A stretch of 59,701 bases of DNA from Propionibacteriaceae bacterium (lineage in GTDB: Bacteria; Actinomycetota; Actinomycetes; Propionibacteriales; Propionibacteriaceae). Below are positions 1 through 7,254 of the stretch, piece after piece (position 1 is the first letter of the stretch; each line of letters opens with the position of its first letter). Both the position numbers and the translations under genes were made by a program. The notes beneath the pieces were generated by a model, which did no database searches, was not told the origin of the DNA, and worked only from the letters and a program-made list of their open reading frames with translations. Location: contig JADGPA010000016.1 of assembly GCA_017882685.1 (NCBI GenBank), positions 1-59,701 of the forward strand. Direction: 5' to 3'.

Positions 1-1
1 C

Positions 2-742
2 AAGTCCAAGGTGATGAGCAACATCAAGGCCCGCGAAGCCCTCGCCCTTTCCACGGACCGCAGCGCCTACGTTGCTGCCGCTGGTGGCGACACCGTCGTG
101 AAGGCAACCAACTCGCTGATCAACCCAGGCCTGCCGGCCTTCCCAAACACCCCGCTGCTGGCGGGCGACAAGGGCGACCCGGCCAAAGCGAAGGAGGCCC
201 TCACGGCTTCCGGCCTGACCATGCCGGTCAAGATCAACGTGACCTACCGCAAGAACGACACCAACGACAAGGTGTTCTCCGGCCTGAAGACCGGCTGGGA
301 CGCGGCAGGGTTCGAAACCAACCTGATCGGGATTCCCGCCGACCAGTACTACGGCACGCTGCAGTCCCCGGACTCGGCCACCAAGTACGACGTCAGCTGG
401 GCCGGCTGGGGTGCTGACTACCCGTCGGCCTCCACGGTGATCCCGCAGCTGCTCGATTCTCGCAGCCAGATCAGCTCCGGTGGCCCCGGTCAGGACTATG
501 GCTACTACGACAATGCCGACTTCAACGCCGCCATTGACAAGACCATGGCTATCACCGACGCCACAGCGCGCGAGAAGGCCTGGGGCGACCTGGACACTCA
601 GGTTGTCACCAAGGACTTCGCGATCGTTCCGCTGATCAACGATCAGTTCGTGTTCGTCCGCGGAGCCAACGTCGAAGGCGCCGTCGTGAACAACACGTTC
701 ACCGGCTACTACGACCTGGCGAACGTCAGCGTCAAGCACTAA
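2..742 (+). CDS. Peptide ABC transporter substrate-binding protein (family 5), C-terminal part
   Basis: The reading frame is open from the first bases, so the gene begins upstream of the window; about 246 C-terminal residues are visible. The segment resembles the last lobe of DppA/OppA-type extracellular binding proteins: KAREALALSTDR near the start (typical helix 'vReAlalaiDR'), a stretch with repeated tyrosines and the pattern 'WAGWGADYPS' (family 'w.ad..dp..'), and a C-terminal 'VPLINDQFVFVRG'. It would bind peptides outside the membrane and deliver them to the permease. Three transport genes follow on the same strand, which supports the role. The N-terminal signal and lipobox are outside the window, so the ligand class cannot be refined. 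Confidence 0.88.
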   Translation, partial: KSKVMSNIKAREALALSTDRSAYVAAAGGDTVVKATNSLINPGLPAFPNTPLLAGDKGDPAKAKEALTASGLTMPVKINVTYRKNDTNDKVFSGLKTGWDAAGFETNLIGIPADQYYGTLQSPDSATKYDVSWAGWGADYPSASTVIPQLLDSRSQISSGGPGQDYGYYDNADFNAAIDKTMAITDATAREKAWGDLDTQVVTKDFAIVPLINDQFVFVRGANVEGAVVNNTFTGYYDLANVSVKH

Positions 743-750
743 CAACAAGG

Positions 751-783
751 GTCAGGGGGTGCGCCTCGTGCGCACCCCCTGAC
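751..783 (+). terminator. Strong intercistronic hairpin after the binding-protein gene
   Basis: A perfect 14-bp inverted repeat (arms 751-764 and 770-783, loop CTCGT) begins 8 nt after the stop codon of the binding-protein gene and ends about 18 nt before the permease start. There is no T-tract, only a C-run. Such hairpins between a binding-protein gene and its permease genes usually stabilise the upstream mRNA or partially terminate, so that binding protein is made in excess. That role is inferred from position. Confidence 0.75.
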
Positions 784-801
784 TCCCCCCTAGGAGACTG
801 C

Positions 802-1815
802 ATGTTCTGGTTCACCCTTAGGCGACTGGTGTCAGTCGTTGCCATGGTCTTCCTGATCACGGCGACCACTTTCGCGCTCTTTTACGCCTCGCCGATCGAC
901 CCAGCTCGTTACACCTGCGGGAAGAACTGCACTCCCACCATCCTTGAGGGCAACCGCAAGGCCCTCGGGTACGACAAGCCCGTCTTGGTGCAATACTCCA
1001 ACTTCATCGGCGGCCTCTTCGTCGGTCGTGACTTCCCCGACAACGACGAACTGAAGGCCCAGCACCCCGAGCAGATCGTCCACTGCCCGGCACCGTGCCT
1101 CGGATACTCCCCCTCGCAGCACCGCACGATCAACGAGATGGTCGGTGAAGCCTGGCCGATCTCCCTGTCCATCGCCCTCGGGGCCTTCATCTTGTGGATG
1201 ATCGTCGGCGTTGGCGGCGGCATCGTGGCAGCCCTGAACAAGGGCAAGTGGCAGGACCGCACCATCGTCGGCTCGGCGCTCGTCGGCTTCTCGCTGCCGA
1301 CCTTCTTCGTCGGCCTCGTGCTCCTGACGTTTCCCGCCATCAAGTGGGGCTTGGTACCCATCCCGAACTATGTGCCATTTGGCACCAGTCCGGTGAAGTG
1401 GGCACAGAACCTGATCCTGCCCTGGGTGACCCTCGCCTTCTTCTTCGCTGCGAGCTACGTGCGGCTCACCCGCGCCTACATGATCGAAACCATGAGCGAG
1501 GACTACATCCGCACCGCCAACGCCAAGGGCGTGGCGAAGTGGGCGGTCATCTTCCGCCACGGCCTGCGGGCAGTCCTCACCCCGATCGTGACCGCTGCCG
1601 GCCTCGACCTCGGCGGCCTGCTGGGCGGCGCCATCATCACAGAAAGCGTGTTCTCGATGCACGGCCTCGGCTACCTGGCGGTGCACTCGGTCACCACGAT
1701 GGACCTGCCGACCATCGTCGCGCTCGTCATGATCGTCTCGACGTTCATCGTCCTGGCCAACATGGTGGTGGACATCGCCTACGGCTTCATCGACCCGAGA
1801 GTGAAACTGAGCTGA
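802..1815 (+). CDS. Dipeptide/oligopeptide ABC transporter permease (DppB/OppB type)
   Basis: This 337-residue membrane protein has the N-terminal helix of DppB proteins (FTLRRLVSVVAMVFLI), a long extracytoplasmic segment with cysteine pairs (CGKNC, CPAPC), then five hydrophobic segments. The cytoplasmic EAA-type loop is at about residues 235-255 (TANAKGVAKW...RHGLRAVL), followed by the family-typical 'GGAIITESVFSMHGLGYL'. It forms half of the membrane channel for peptide uptake. An AGGAG ribosome site precedes the ATG by 5-6 nt. The stop codon overlaps the next ATG by one base. Unusually, the gene that follows is an ATPase and not the expected second permease (DppC/OppC). Confidence 0.92.
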   Translation: MFWFTLRRLVSVVAMVFLITATTFALFYASPIDPARYTCGKNCTPTILEGNRKALGYDKPVLVQYSNFIGGLFVGRDFPDNDELKAQHPEQIVHCPAPCLGYSPSQHRTINEMVGEAWPISLSIALGAFILWMIVGVGGGIVAALNKGKWQDRTIVGSALVGFSLPTFFVGLVLLTFPAIKWGLVPIPNYVPFGTSPVKWAQNLILPWVTLAFFFAASYVRLTRAYMIETMSEDYIRTANAKGVAKWAVIFRHGLRAVLTPIVTAAGLDLGGLLGGAIITESVFSMHGLGYLAVHSVTTMDLPTIVALVMIVSTFIVLANMVVDIAYGFIDPRVKLS

Positions 1816-2834
1816 TGAGCCCCTTCCTTCGCGTCACAGACCTCAAGGTTCACTTCCCCACCGACGACGGCGTCGTCCGGGCAGTGGACGGGCTCACCTT
1901 CGAGCTCGAGAAGGGCAAGACCCTCGGCATCGTCGGCGAGTCCGGTTCGGGCAAATCGGTCACGTCGCTGGCCATCATGGGACTGCACCGCGGGTCGCGG
2001 GCCAAGCTGAGCGGCGAGGTCGAGCTCGACGGCCAGGACCTGCTGAAGATCTCGGACGAGGAACTGCGCAGTCTTCGGGGGCGCAGGATGGCGATGATCT
2101 TCCAGGATCCCCTGTCCGCGATGCATCCGTACTACACCGTGGGACAGCAGCTCACAGAGGCGATCCAGGTCCACGAGAACGTCGCCAAGAAGGTGGCTCG
2201 GACCAAGGTCATGGACATGCTGGGACGGGTCGGCATCCCGAACCCCAACAAGCGCATCGACCAGTACCCGCACGAGTTCTCCGGCGGTATGCGCCAGCGG
2301 GCCATGATCGCAATGGCCCTGATCAACGACCCGGAACTGCTGATCGCCGACGAGCCGACCACGGCACTCGACGTCACCGTCCAGGCCCAGATCCTCGACC
2401 TGATGCGCGACCTGCAGAACGAATTCGGTTCGGCGATCATCATGATCACCCACGACCTCGGCGTCGTGGCGGAAATCGCCGACGACGTCCTGGTGATGTA
2501 CGGCGGCAAGTGCATCGAGTACGCAGAGGTCGACAGCGCGTTCCACCAGCCTGACCATCCCTACACCTGGGGCCTGCTCACGTCGATGCCGCGGCTCGAC
2601 CGGCTCAAGCAGGATCGCCTGCTGCCGATCGCCGGCAACCCGCCGTCGCTGATCAACCTGCCACCCGGTTGTGCGTTCCACCCCCGCTGCGCGTTCCGCG
2701 AGTTCGCTCCGCGCGCGTGCGACGAGATTGTCCCTGATCTGCTCGAGTCCTACCCCAAGCACGACTCCCGCTGCCACATCCCCGTTGCCAAACGCGCTGA
2801 CCTGTTCGCGAACGTCATCGCCCCGAGGCTGTAG
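1815..2834 (+). CDS. Peptide ABC transporter ATP-binding protein (DppD/OppD type)
   Basis: A 339-residue ATPase with Walker A GESGSGKS, signature FSGGMRQR and Walker B LLIADEPTTALDVT, ending with the oligopeptide-transporter C-terminal domain whose cysteines (GCAFHPRCAF and two later Cys) are typical of the OppD/DppD subfamily and bind an iron-sulphur cluster in some members. It energises peptide uptake as one half of the ATPase dimer. The ATG at 1815 shares a base with the permease stop (TGATG), so translation is probably coupled. A longer open frame runs upstream, but that part lies over the permease gene and has no family similarity, so this start is preferred. Confidence 0.93.
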   Translation: MSPFLRVTDLKVHFPTDDGVVRAVDGLTFELEKGKTLGIVGESGSGKSVTSLAIMGLHRGSRAKLSGEVELDGQDLLKISDEELRSLRGRRMAMIFQDPLSAMHPYYTVGQQLTEAIQVHENVAKKVARTKVMDMLGRVGIPNPNKRIDQYPHEFSGGMRQRAMIAMALINDPELLIADEPTTALDVTVQAQILDLMRDLQNEFGSAIIMITHDLGVVAEIADDVLVMYGGKCIEYAEVDSAFHQPDHPYTWGLLTSMPRLDRLKQDRLLPIAGNPPSLINLPPGCAFHPRCAFREFAPRACDEIVPDLLESYPKHDSRCHIPVAKRADLFANVIAPRL

Positions 2835-2842
2835 GAGTAACC

Positions 2843-3823
2843 GTGAGCCTGCTGACCATCACCGATCTCAGGAAGTACTTCCCCACCTACACCACCAAGC
2901 TCTTCCGTTCCGAGGGTGCCCCGGTCAAGGCCGTGGACGGACTGTCGCTCAGCCTCAACGCCGGCGAGACGCTCGGCCTGGTCGGGGAGTCCGGCTGCGG
3001 CAAGTCGACCGCCGGACGCACCATCCTCCGCCTCCTGGAGCCGACCTCCGGGACGATCGAGTTCGAGGGCCGTGACGTCACCAAGGTCAAGGGTGAGGAG
3101 CTGCGCAAGCTGCGCCGCGAGCTGCAGATGGTGTTCCAGGACCCCTACGGCTCGCTGAACCCGCGGCACCCGGTGGGCGCGATCATCGCTGCGCCCTTCG
3201 AGATCCAGGGCGTCACTCCCACCGGCGGAGTGAAGAAGGCCGTCCAGGAGCTGATGGAGCGCGTCGGCCTCAACCCCGAGCACTACAACCGCTACCCGCA
3301 CGAGTTCTCCGGCGGCCAGCGGCAGCGCATCGGCGTGGCCCGTGCGGTCGCCCTGAAGCCGAAGATGGTGGTCTGCGACGAGCCGGTCTCCGCGTTGGAC
3401 GTGTCCATCCAGGCGCAGGTGATCAACCTGCTCGAGGACATCCAGAAGGAGCAGAACCTTGCCTACGTCTTCATCGCCCACGACCTGAGCGTCGTGCGCC
3501 ACATCTCCGACCGCGTCATGGTGATGTACCTCGGCCGGACGATGGAGGTCGCCGACCGGATCGGGCTGTACGAGCGACCGATGCACCCCTACACCCAGGC
3601 CCTGATGTCGGCTGTGCCCGTCCCGGAGCCGCGCCGTGACCGGGAGCGGATCCTTCTGGTCGGCGACCTACCCAGCCCGCAGAACCCGCCGTCGGGCTGC
3701 GTGTTCCGCACCCGGTGTGCCTACGTGCAGGAGCGTTGCGCCGCCGAGGTGCCGCTGCCTGTCGAGCTCGAGCCCGGCCACATCGTGGCGTGCCACTTCC
3801 CGGCCATCCGCAACGTGATCTGA
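2843..3823 (+). CDS. Peptide ABC transporter ATP-binding protein (DppF/OppF type)
   Basis: A 326-residue ATPase with Walker A GESGCGKS, signature FSGGQRQR, Walker B MVVCDEPVSALDVS and the 'NPPSGCVFRTRCAYVQERC' C-terminal oligopeptide domain. It is the partner ATPase of the preceding gene, starting 8 nt after it from a GTG with AGGAG overlapping the previous stop. The second-ATPase identity follows from the N-terminal linker (LRKYFPTYTTKLFR...VKAVDGLSL) that is typical of OppF. It ends the operon; the next gene is convergent. Confidence 0.93.
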   Translation: MSLLTITDLRKYFPTYTTKLFRSEGAPVKAVDGLSLSLNAGETLGLVGESGCGKSTAGRTILRLLEPTSGTIEFEGRDVTKVKGEELRKLRRELQMVFQDPYGSLNPRHPVGAIIAAPFEIQGVTPTGGVKKAVQELMERVGLNPEHYNRYPHEFSGGQRQRIGVARAVALKPKMVVCDEPVSALDVSIQAQVINLLEDIQKEQNLAYVFIAHDLSVVRHISDRVMVMYLGRTMEVADRIGLYERPMHPYTQALMSAVPVPEPRRDRERILLVGDLPSPQNPPSGCVFRTRCAYVQERCAAEVPLPVELEPGHIVACHFPAIRNVI

Positions 3824-3844
3824 GCTGGGCTACCCGAACTGGGG

Positions 3845-4783
3845 CTACTCCGGCAGCCCGTCCCGGTCGGCCCACTCCAGCAATGTGTCGAGCCGGTGGG
3901 CCACGTCGTCGATACCTCCGTGCGGGTCGCCGGTCTTCGCGAACCTCGCCGGGACTGTGGCCAGCGTCAGCTCCTTCGGAGCGATATCGGCGAGTTCGTC
4001 CCAGCCGAACGGCGTCGACACCGTGCCTTCCGGAACGCCGCGCACCGACCACGCACTGGCGATGGTGTGGTCGCGGGCGTTCTGGTTGAAGTCGACGAAC
4101 ACGTGCTCGGGGTCGCGATCCTTTCGCCACCAGGTGGTGGTCACGTCGTCGGGCATGCGACGTTCCACCTCCCTCGCGAAGGCGAGCGCTGCGCGGCGCA
4201 CCTCGCTGAAACCCCATTCGGGGACGATCCGCACATAGATGTGCAGCCCGCTGCCGCCGGAGGTCTTCGGGAAGCCGGCGACGCCAAGCTCCTCGAGCAC
4301 TTCATGGGCAACGCCGGCCACCCGGCGGACGCGTTCGAACCCCGCCTGAGGCATGGGATCCAGGTCGATGCGCCACTCGTCCGGCTTCTCCACGTCGGCC
4401 CGTCGCGAGTTCCAGGGGTGGAACTCGACCGTGGCCATCTGCACGGCCCAGATCACCGCGCCGAGCTCGGTGACGCACAGCTCGTCGGCGGTACGGCCGT
4501 AGCGCGGGAAGTACACGTTGACGGTCTCGACCCACGGCGGGGCCCCGGACGGCAGCCGCTTCTGGTGCACCTTCTCCCCCGATAGGCCGGACGGGAACCG
4601 GTGCAGCATGCATGGCCGCTCCCGCAGCGCCCGGACGATGCCGTCGCCGACCGAGAGGTAATAGTTGGCCAGGTCGAGCTTGGTCCAACCCCTCGCCGGG
4701 AAGTACACCCGTTCCGGGCTGGTCAGGCGGACCACCCGCGGGCCCACCTCGAGCTCAATCGGTTCGCCTGCCGCCTCCACCAT
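3845..4783 (-). CDS. Stand-alone LigD-type polymerase domain (primase-polymerase)
   Basis: A 312-residue protein that matches the polymerase domain of bacterial NHEJ ligase D. Visible family motifs are TKLDLANYY near residue 35, the metal-binding DxD at D140/D142 (WRIDLDP), the nucleotide-binding SGGSGLHIYV around residue 175, and VFVDFNQNARDHTIASAWSVR with the third catalytic acidic residue. The family adds nucleotides (often ribonucleotides) at double-strand break ends. There is no ligase or phosphoesterase domain here and no ku gene in the window, so it acts in trans with partners elsewhere or is used in another repair pathway. Convergent with the oppF-type gene, 21 nt apart. Confidence 0.9.
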   Translation of the reverse strand: MVEAAGEPIELEVGPRVVRLTSPERVYFPARGWTKLDLANYYLSVGDGIVRALRERPCMLHRFPSGLSGEKVHQKRLPSGAPPWVETVNVYFPRYGRTADELCVTELGAVIWAVQMATVEFHPWNSRRADVEKPDEWRIDLDPMPQAGFERVRRVAGVAHEVLEELGVAGFPKTSGGSGLHIYVRIVPEWGFSEVRRAALAFAREVERRMPDDVTTTWWRKDRDPEHVFVDFNQNARDHTIASAWSVRGVPEGTVSTPFGWDELADIAPKELTLATVPARFAKTGDPHGGIDDVAHRLDTLLEWADRDGLPE

Positions 4784-4823
4784 GGCGCCAAGCTACCCGC
4801 AGCCCTCGCGAATGGTCGAGGAC

Positions 4824-5774
4824 TCAGGACGCAGTGATCAGGTCGTGGAAATGCGCCACCCGTTTCGCGGCGGCGCCCCCCGGTGACCACTGCTCGATGG
4901 CCGCGCACGACGTCGCCATGCCCCAACCGGCAGCCTCTGCGAAGTCGAACCCTGCCTCCAGCCGGGAAACCAGGCCACCCAGGAAGGCGTCCCCAGCACC
5001 GATCGGGTTCCTGACGTTGACCTTCTGGCCCGGCAGCACCCCGGCACCTTCGCGCGTCACCCACGCCAGCCCGGCCGAACCAGCGGTGACGACAACGGCG
5101 TCGATCCCGCGCTCGTGCAGGCCCGCGGCCGCCCCGGCTGCGCGGGCGAGGGCGTCGTCCCCGACACCGGTCACCTCGGGTGCGGTCCCGCCGGTGAGGA
5201 TCGCCTCCGCTTCGGCGAGGTTGGGTGTGATCAGCGCGGGCAGGGCGGGCCCCCGAAGGGCGAGGGGCATCCAGGCCGGGCCGGTGTCCAGGGCCAGCCG
5301 GGCACCGGTAGCTGCGATCGCAGCCACGAGGCCAGCCAGCGCCTCGGGCCCGACCCCGGGCGGGAAACTGCCGCTGCAGATCACCCAAACACCTGGACGC
5401 AGTCCGGCGGTCGACGCCTGCACGAAGTCGTCCCACCTGGCAACTGATACCGGTGCGCCGGGACCGTTCAGGACGGTGACACGGCCGTCGTCCTCGAGCA
5501 CGATGATCGACTCCCGCACGGTGCCGGAGCAGGCGTGGCTGGTCACGTCCATGCCCTCTGCGCGCAGCGTGTCGAGGTACCAGTTCGAGCCAGTGGCAGG
5601 CAGCAACACGTGCACCCGGGGCGCCGCACCGTTGGCGAGACAGCCGCGAGCCGCCGACACCGACTTGCCCGCAGGGTAGGCGCGGTTCTGCCGCACCCTC
5701 TCCACCGTGCCCGGCGTCAGGGTGTCGAGGATCACCAGGCGGTCGATCGTCGGATTCGGGCAGATCGCCAGCAC
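4824..5774 (-). CDS. PfkB-family sugar kinase (1-phosphofructokinase/hexose kinase-like)
   Basis: A 316-residue ribokinase-fold kinase. The N-terminus 'AICPNPTIDRLVILD' and the C-terminal PfkB signature NPIGAGDAFLGG (with the catalytic Asp of GAGD) place it in the 1-phosphofructokinase/tagatose-6-phosphate kinase branch, which phosphorylates sugar phosphates. The substrate-binding GGKGxN motif of that branch is replaced by AGKSVSAARG, so the substrate may differ. No PTS or sugar operon genes are adjacent; it is transcribed alone, divergently from the NifX-like gene. Confidence 0.82.
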   Translation of the reverse strand: MLAICPNPTIDRLVILDTLTPGTVERVRQNRAYPAGKSVSAARGCLANGAAPRVHVLLPATGSNWYLDTLRAEGMDVTSHACSGTVRESIIVLEDDGRVTVLNGPGAPVSVARWDDFVQASTAGLRPGVWVICSGSFPPGVGPEALAGLVAAIAATGARLALDTGPAWMPLALRGPALPALITPNLAEAEAILTGGTAPEVTGVGDDALARAAGAAAGLHERGIDAVVVTAGSAGLAWVTREGAGVLPGQKVNVRNPIGAGDAFLGGLVSRLEAGFDFAEAAGWGMATSCAAIEQWSPGGAAAKRVAHFHDLITAS

Positions 5775-5926
5775 CCACAGCCTCCTTCTCTTTCGCCTGC
5801 ACCAAACCTAGCGGCGGCCGACCTCCCGTTGCTCCTCAAGGTCACCCCGATTCCCGCCGTCTACCCCGATTCCGATCCACCTTGCCTACCATGAGGAGTC
5901 CGCGAGCCACCGAACCAGGAGAAGTC

Positions 5927-6262
5927 ATGATCGTCGCAACACCTGTCACCGCTGAGGGCCAGTCCGCAGCAGCCTGGGGCAAGGCCCACTGGATCGGCGT
6001 TGCCGGCGTTGAGGACGGCGCCGTCACCACCTGGCAGGTCCACGAGGTCGGCTGGGACGTCTCGCACGATGAGGGCACCCACGGCTCGCACCACGCACGG
6101 ATCGTCCGCTTCATCAAGGAGCAGGCGATCGACGCGGTCGTGGTCGACCACATGGGGCCCGGCATGGTGCAGGTGATGCAGACGATGGGGATCCCGGTGC
6201 TCCCGGCCAGCCCGGGCGATGCCCGGGACTCCATCCTTGCCGCCCTGGCCTCTGTGGCCTAG
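5927..6262 (+). CDS. NifX/NifB-type dinitrogenase-cofactor domain protein
   Basis: The 111-residue product begins MIVATPVTAEGQ and continues with a small alpha/beta fold ending in 'AVVVDHMGPGMVQVMQTMGIPVL', the pattern of the dinitrogenase iron-molybdenum cofactor biosynthesis family (NifX, NafY, NifB C-terminus). Proteins with this single domain in organisms without nitrogenase have no settled role; metal-cluster carriage is the family idea. The ATG at 5927 is chosen because AGGAG lies 5 nt upstream and the domain begins there; an in-frame ATG at 5891 would add 12 residues. Its stop codon overlaps the convergent thiQ stop in a shared CTAG. Confidence 0.75.
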   Translation: MIVATPVTAEGQSAAAWGKAHWIGVAGVEDGAVTTWQVHEVGWDVSHDEGTHGSHHARIVRFIKEQAIDAVVVDHMGPGMVQVMQTMGIPVLPASPGDARDSILAALASVA

Positions 6263-7254
6263 CTCTCCGCTCCGCCGGCAAGGACCACGCACCCGGCAGG
6301 ATCGAGCCGTACAGCGATCGTGCGCCGACGGTCGGCGTGGGTCGAGAGTTCGCGGGTCCGCACCCTCCCGACGCCCCCGCCGGGAACGGTGACGCTGAAC
6401 TCGGTGCCACCGCGGCGCGGGCGGACGCCAAGGACCGGCACCTCCGTGCCGGTCGGGTCCGCCACCAATCCGTCCGGGCCGACGGCGACCACACCCGCCG
6501 GAATTCCCGGCCAGCCAAGGGACACCGCCCGGGCAGCGTCGAGGGTCAGCCGGTAGCCGAGGAAGCCGGCCACCTCTGCGTCCACCGGCTGCCGCCACAA
6601 CGTGGCGGGGTCGTCCACCTGCAGCAGCCGGCCACCGGCCAGCACCGCCACCCTGTCGGCGATGGCGAACGCCTCGTCCTGGTCGTGCGTGACGTACAGC
6701 GCGGGCGTCCCGGTGGCTTGCAGGATGGTGTCCAGCACGCCCAGCAGGTGCTCGCGGAGCCCGGTATCGAGGGCGGACAGGGGCTCGTCCAGCATCAACA
6801 ACCGCGGCTGGGCAGCCAGCGATCGGGCGAGCGCCACCCGCTGGGCCTGGCCACCGGACAGCGCGGTCACCGGACGCGCCCCGTAACCGGCCAGCCCTAC
6901 CAGGTCGAGCAGCTCCGCGACCCTGCGGTCACGCTCGCCGCGCTCACGTCCGGCAAGGGCGTAGCCCACGTTGCCGGCAACGGAGAGGTGCGGGAACAGC
7001 TGGCCGTCCTGGAACATCATCGCGAACCCCCGCCGGTGCACTCCGACGGCGGTGAGGTCGACCCCGTCCCAGCTGACCGTGCCGGCGGCCAGCGGCTCCA
7101 GCCCTGCCACCGCCCGCAGCAACGACGACTTGCCTGAGCCGGACGCACCGAGGAGCGCGACGACCTCGCCGGGAGCCACGTCGAGGGAAACCCTGTCGAC
7201 GGCAACCGTCGGGCCGTAGCGCACCACGGCGTCGCGGATCGCCAGCCCGGTCAC
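6259..7254 (-). CDS. thiQ: Thiamine ABC transporter ATP-binding protein
   Basis: An ABC ATPase of about 331 residues with Walker A GASGSGKS, Q-loop FQDGQLFPHLSV, signature LSGGQAQR and Walker B LLMLDEPLSALDT. It is of the iron/thiamine/spermidine importer class and carries roughly 110 extra C-terminal residues (TOBE-like). The GTG at 7254 overlaps the permease stop (GTGA), the same coupling used upstream between thiB and thiP; an ATG at 7284 is the alternative and adds 10 residues. The thiamine assignment comes from the operon and its TPP riboswitch rather than from the ATPase itself. Confidence 0.85.
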   Translation of the reverse strand: MTGLAIRDAVVRYGPTVAVDRVSLDVAPGEVVALLGASGSGKSSLLRAVAGLEPLAAGTVSWDGVDLTAVGVHRRGFAMMFQDGQLFPHLSVAGNVGYALAGRERGERDRRVAELLDLVGLAGYGARPVTALSGGQAQRVALARSLAAQPRLLMLDEPLSALDTGLREHLLGVLDTILQATGTPALYVTHDQDEAFAIADRVAVLAGGRLLQVDDPATLWRQPVDAEVAGFLGYRLTLDAARAVSLGWPGIPAGVVAVGPDGLVADPTGTEVPVLGVRPRRGGTEFSVTVPGGGVGRVRTRELSTHADRRRTIAVRLDPAGCVVLAGGAES

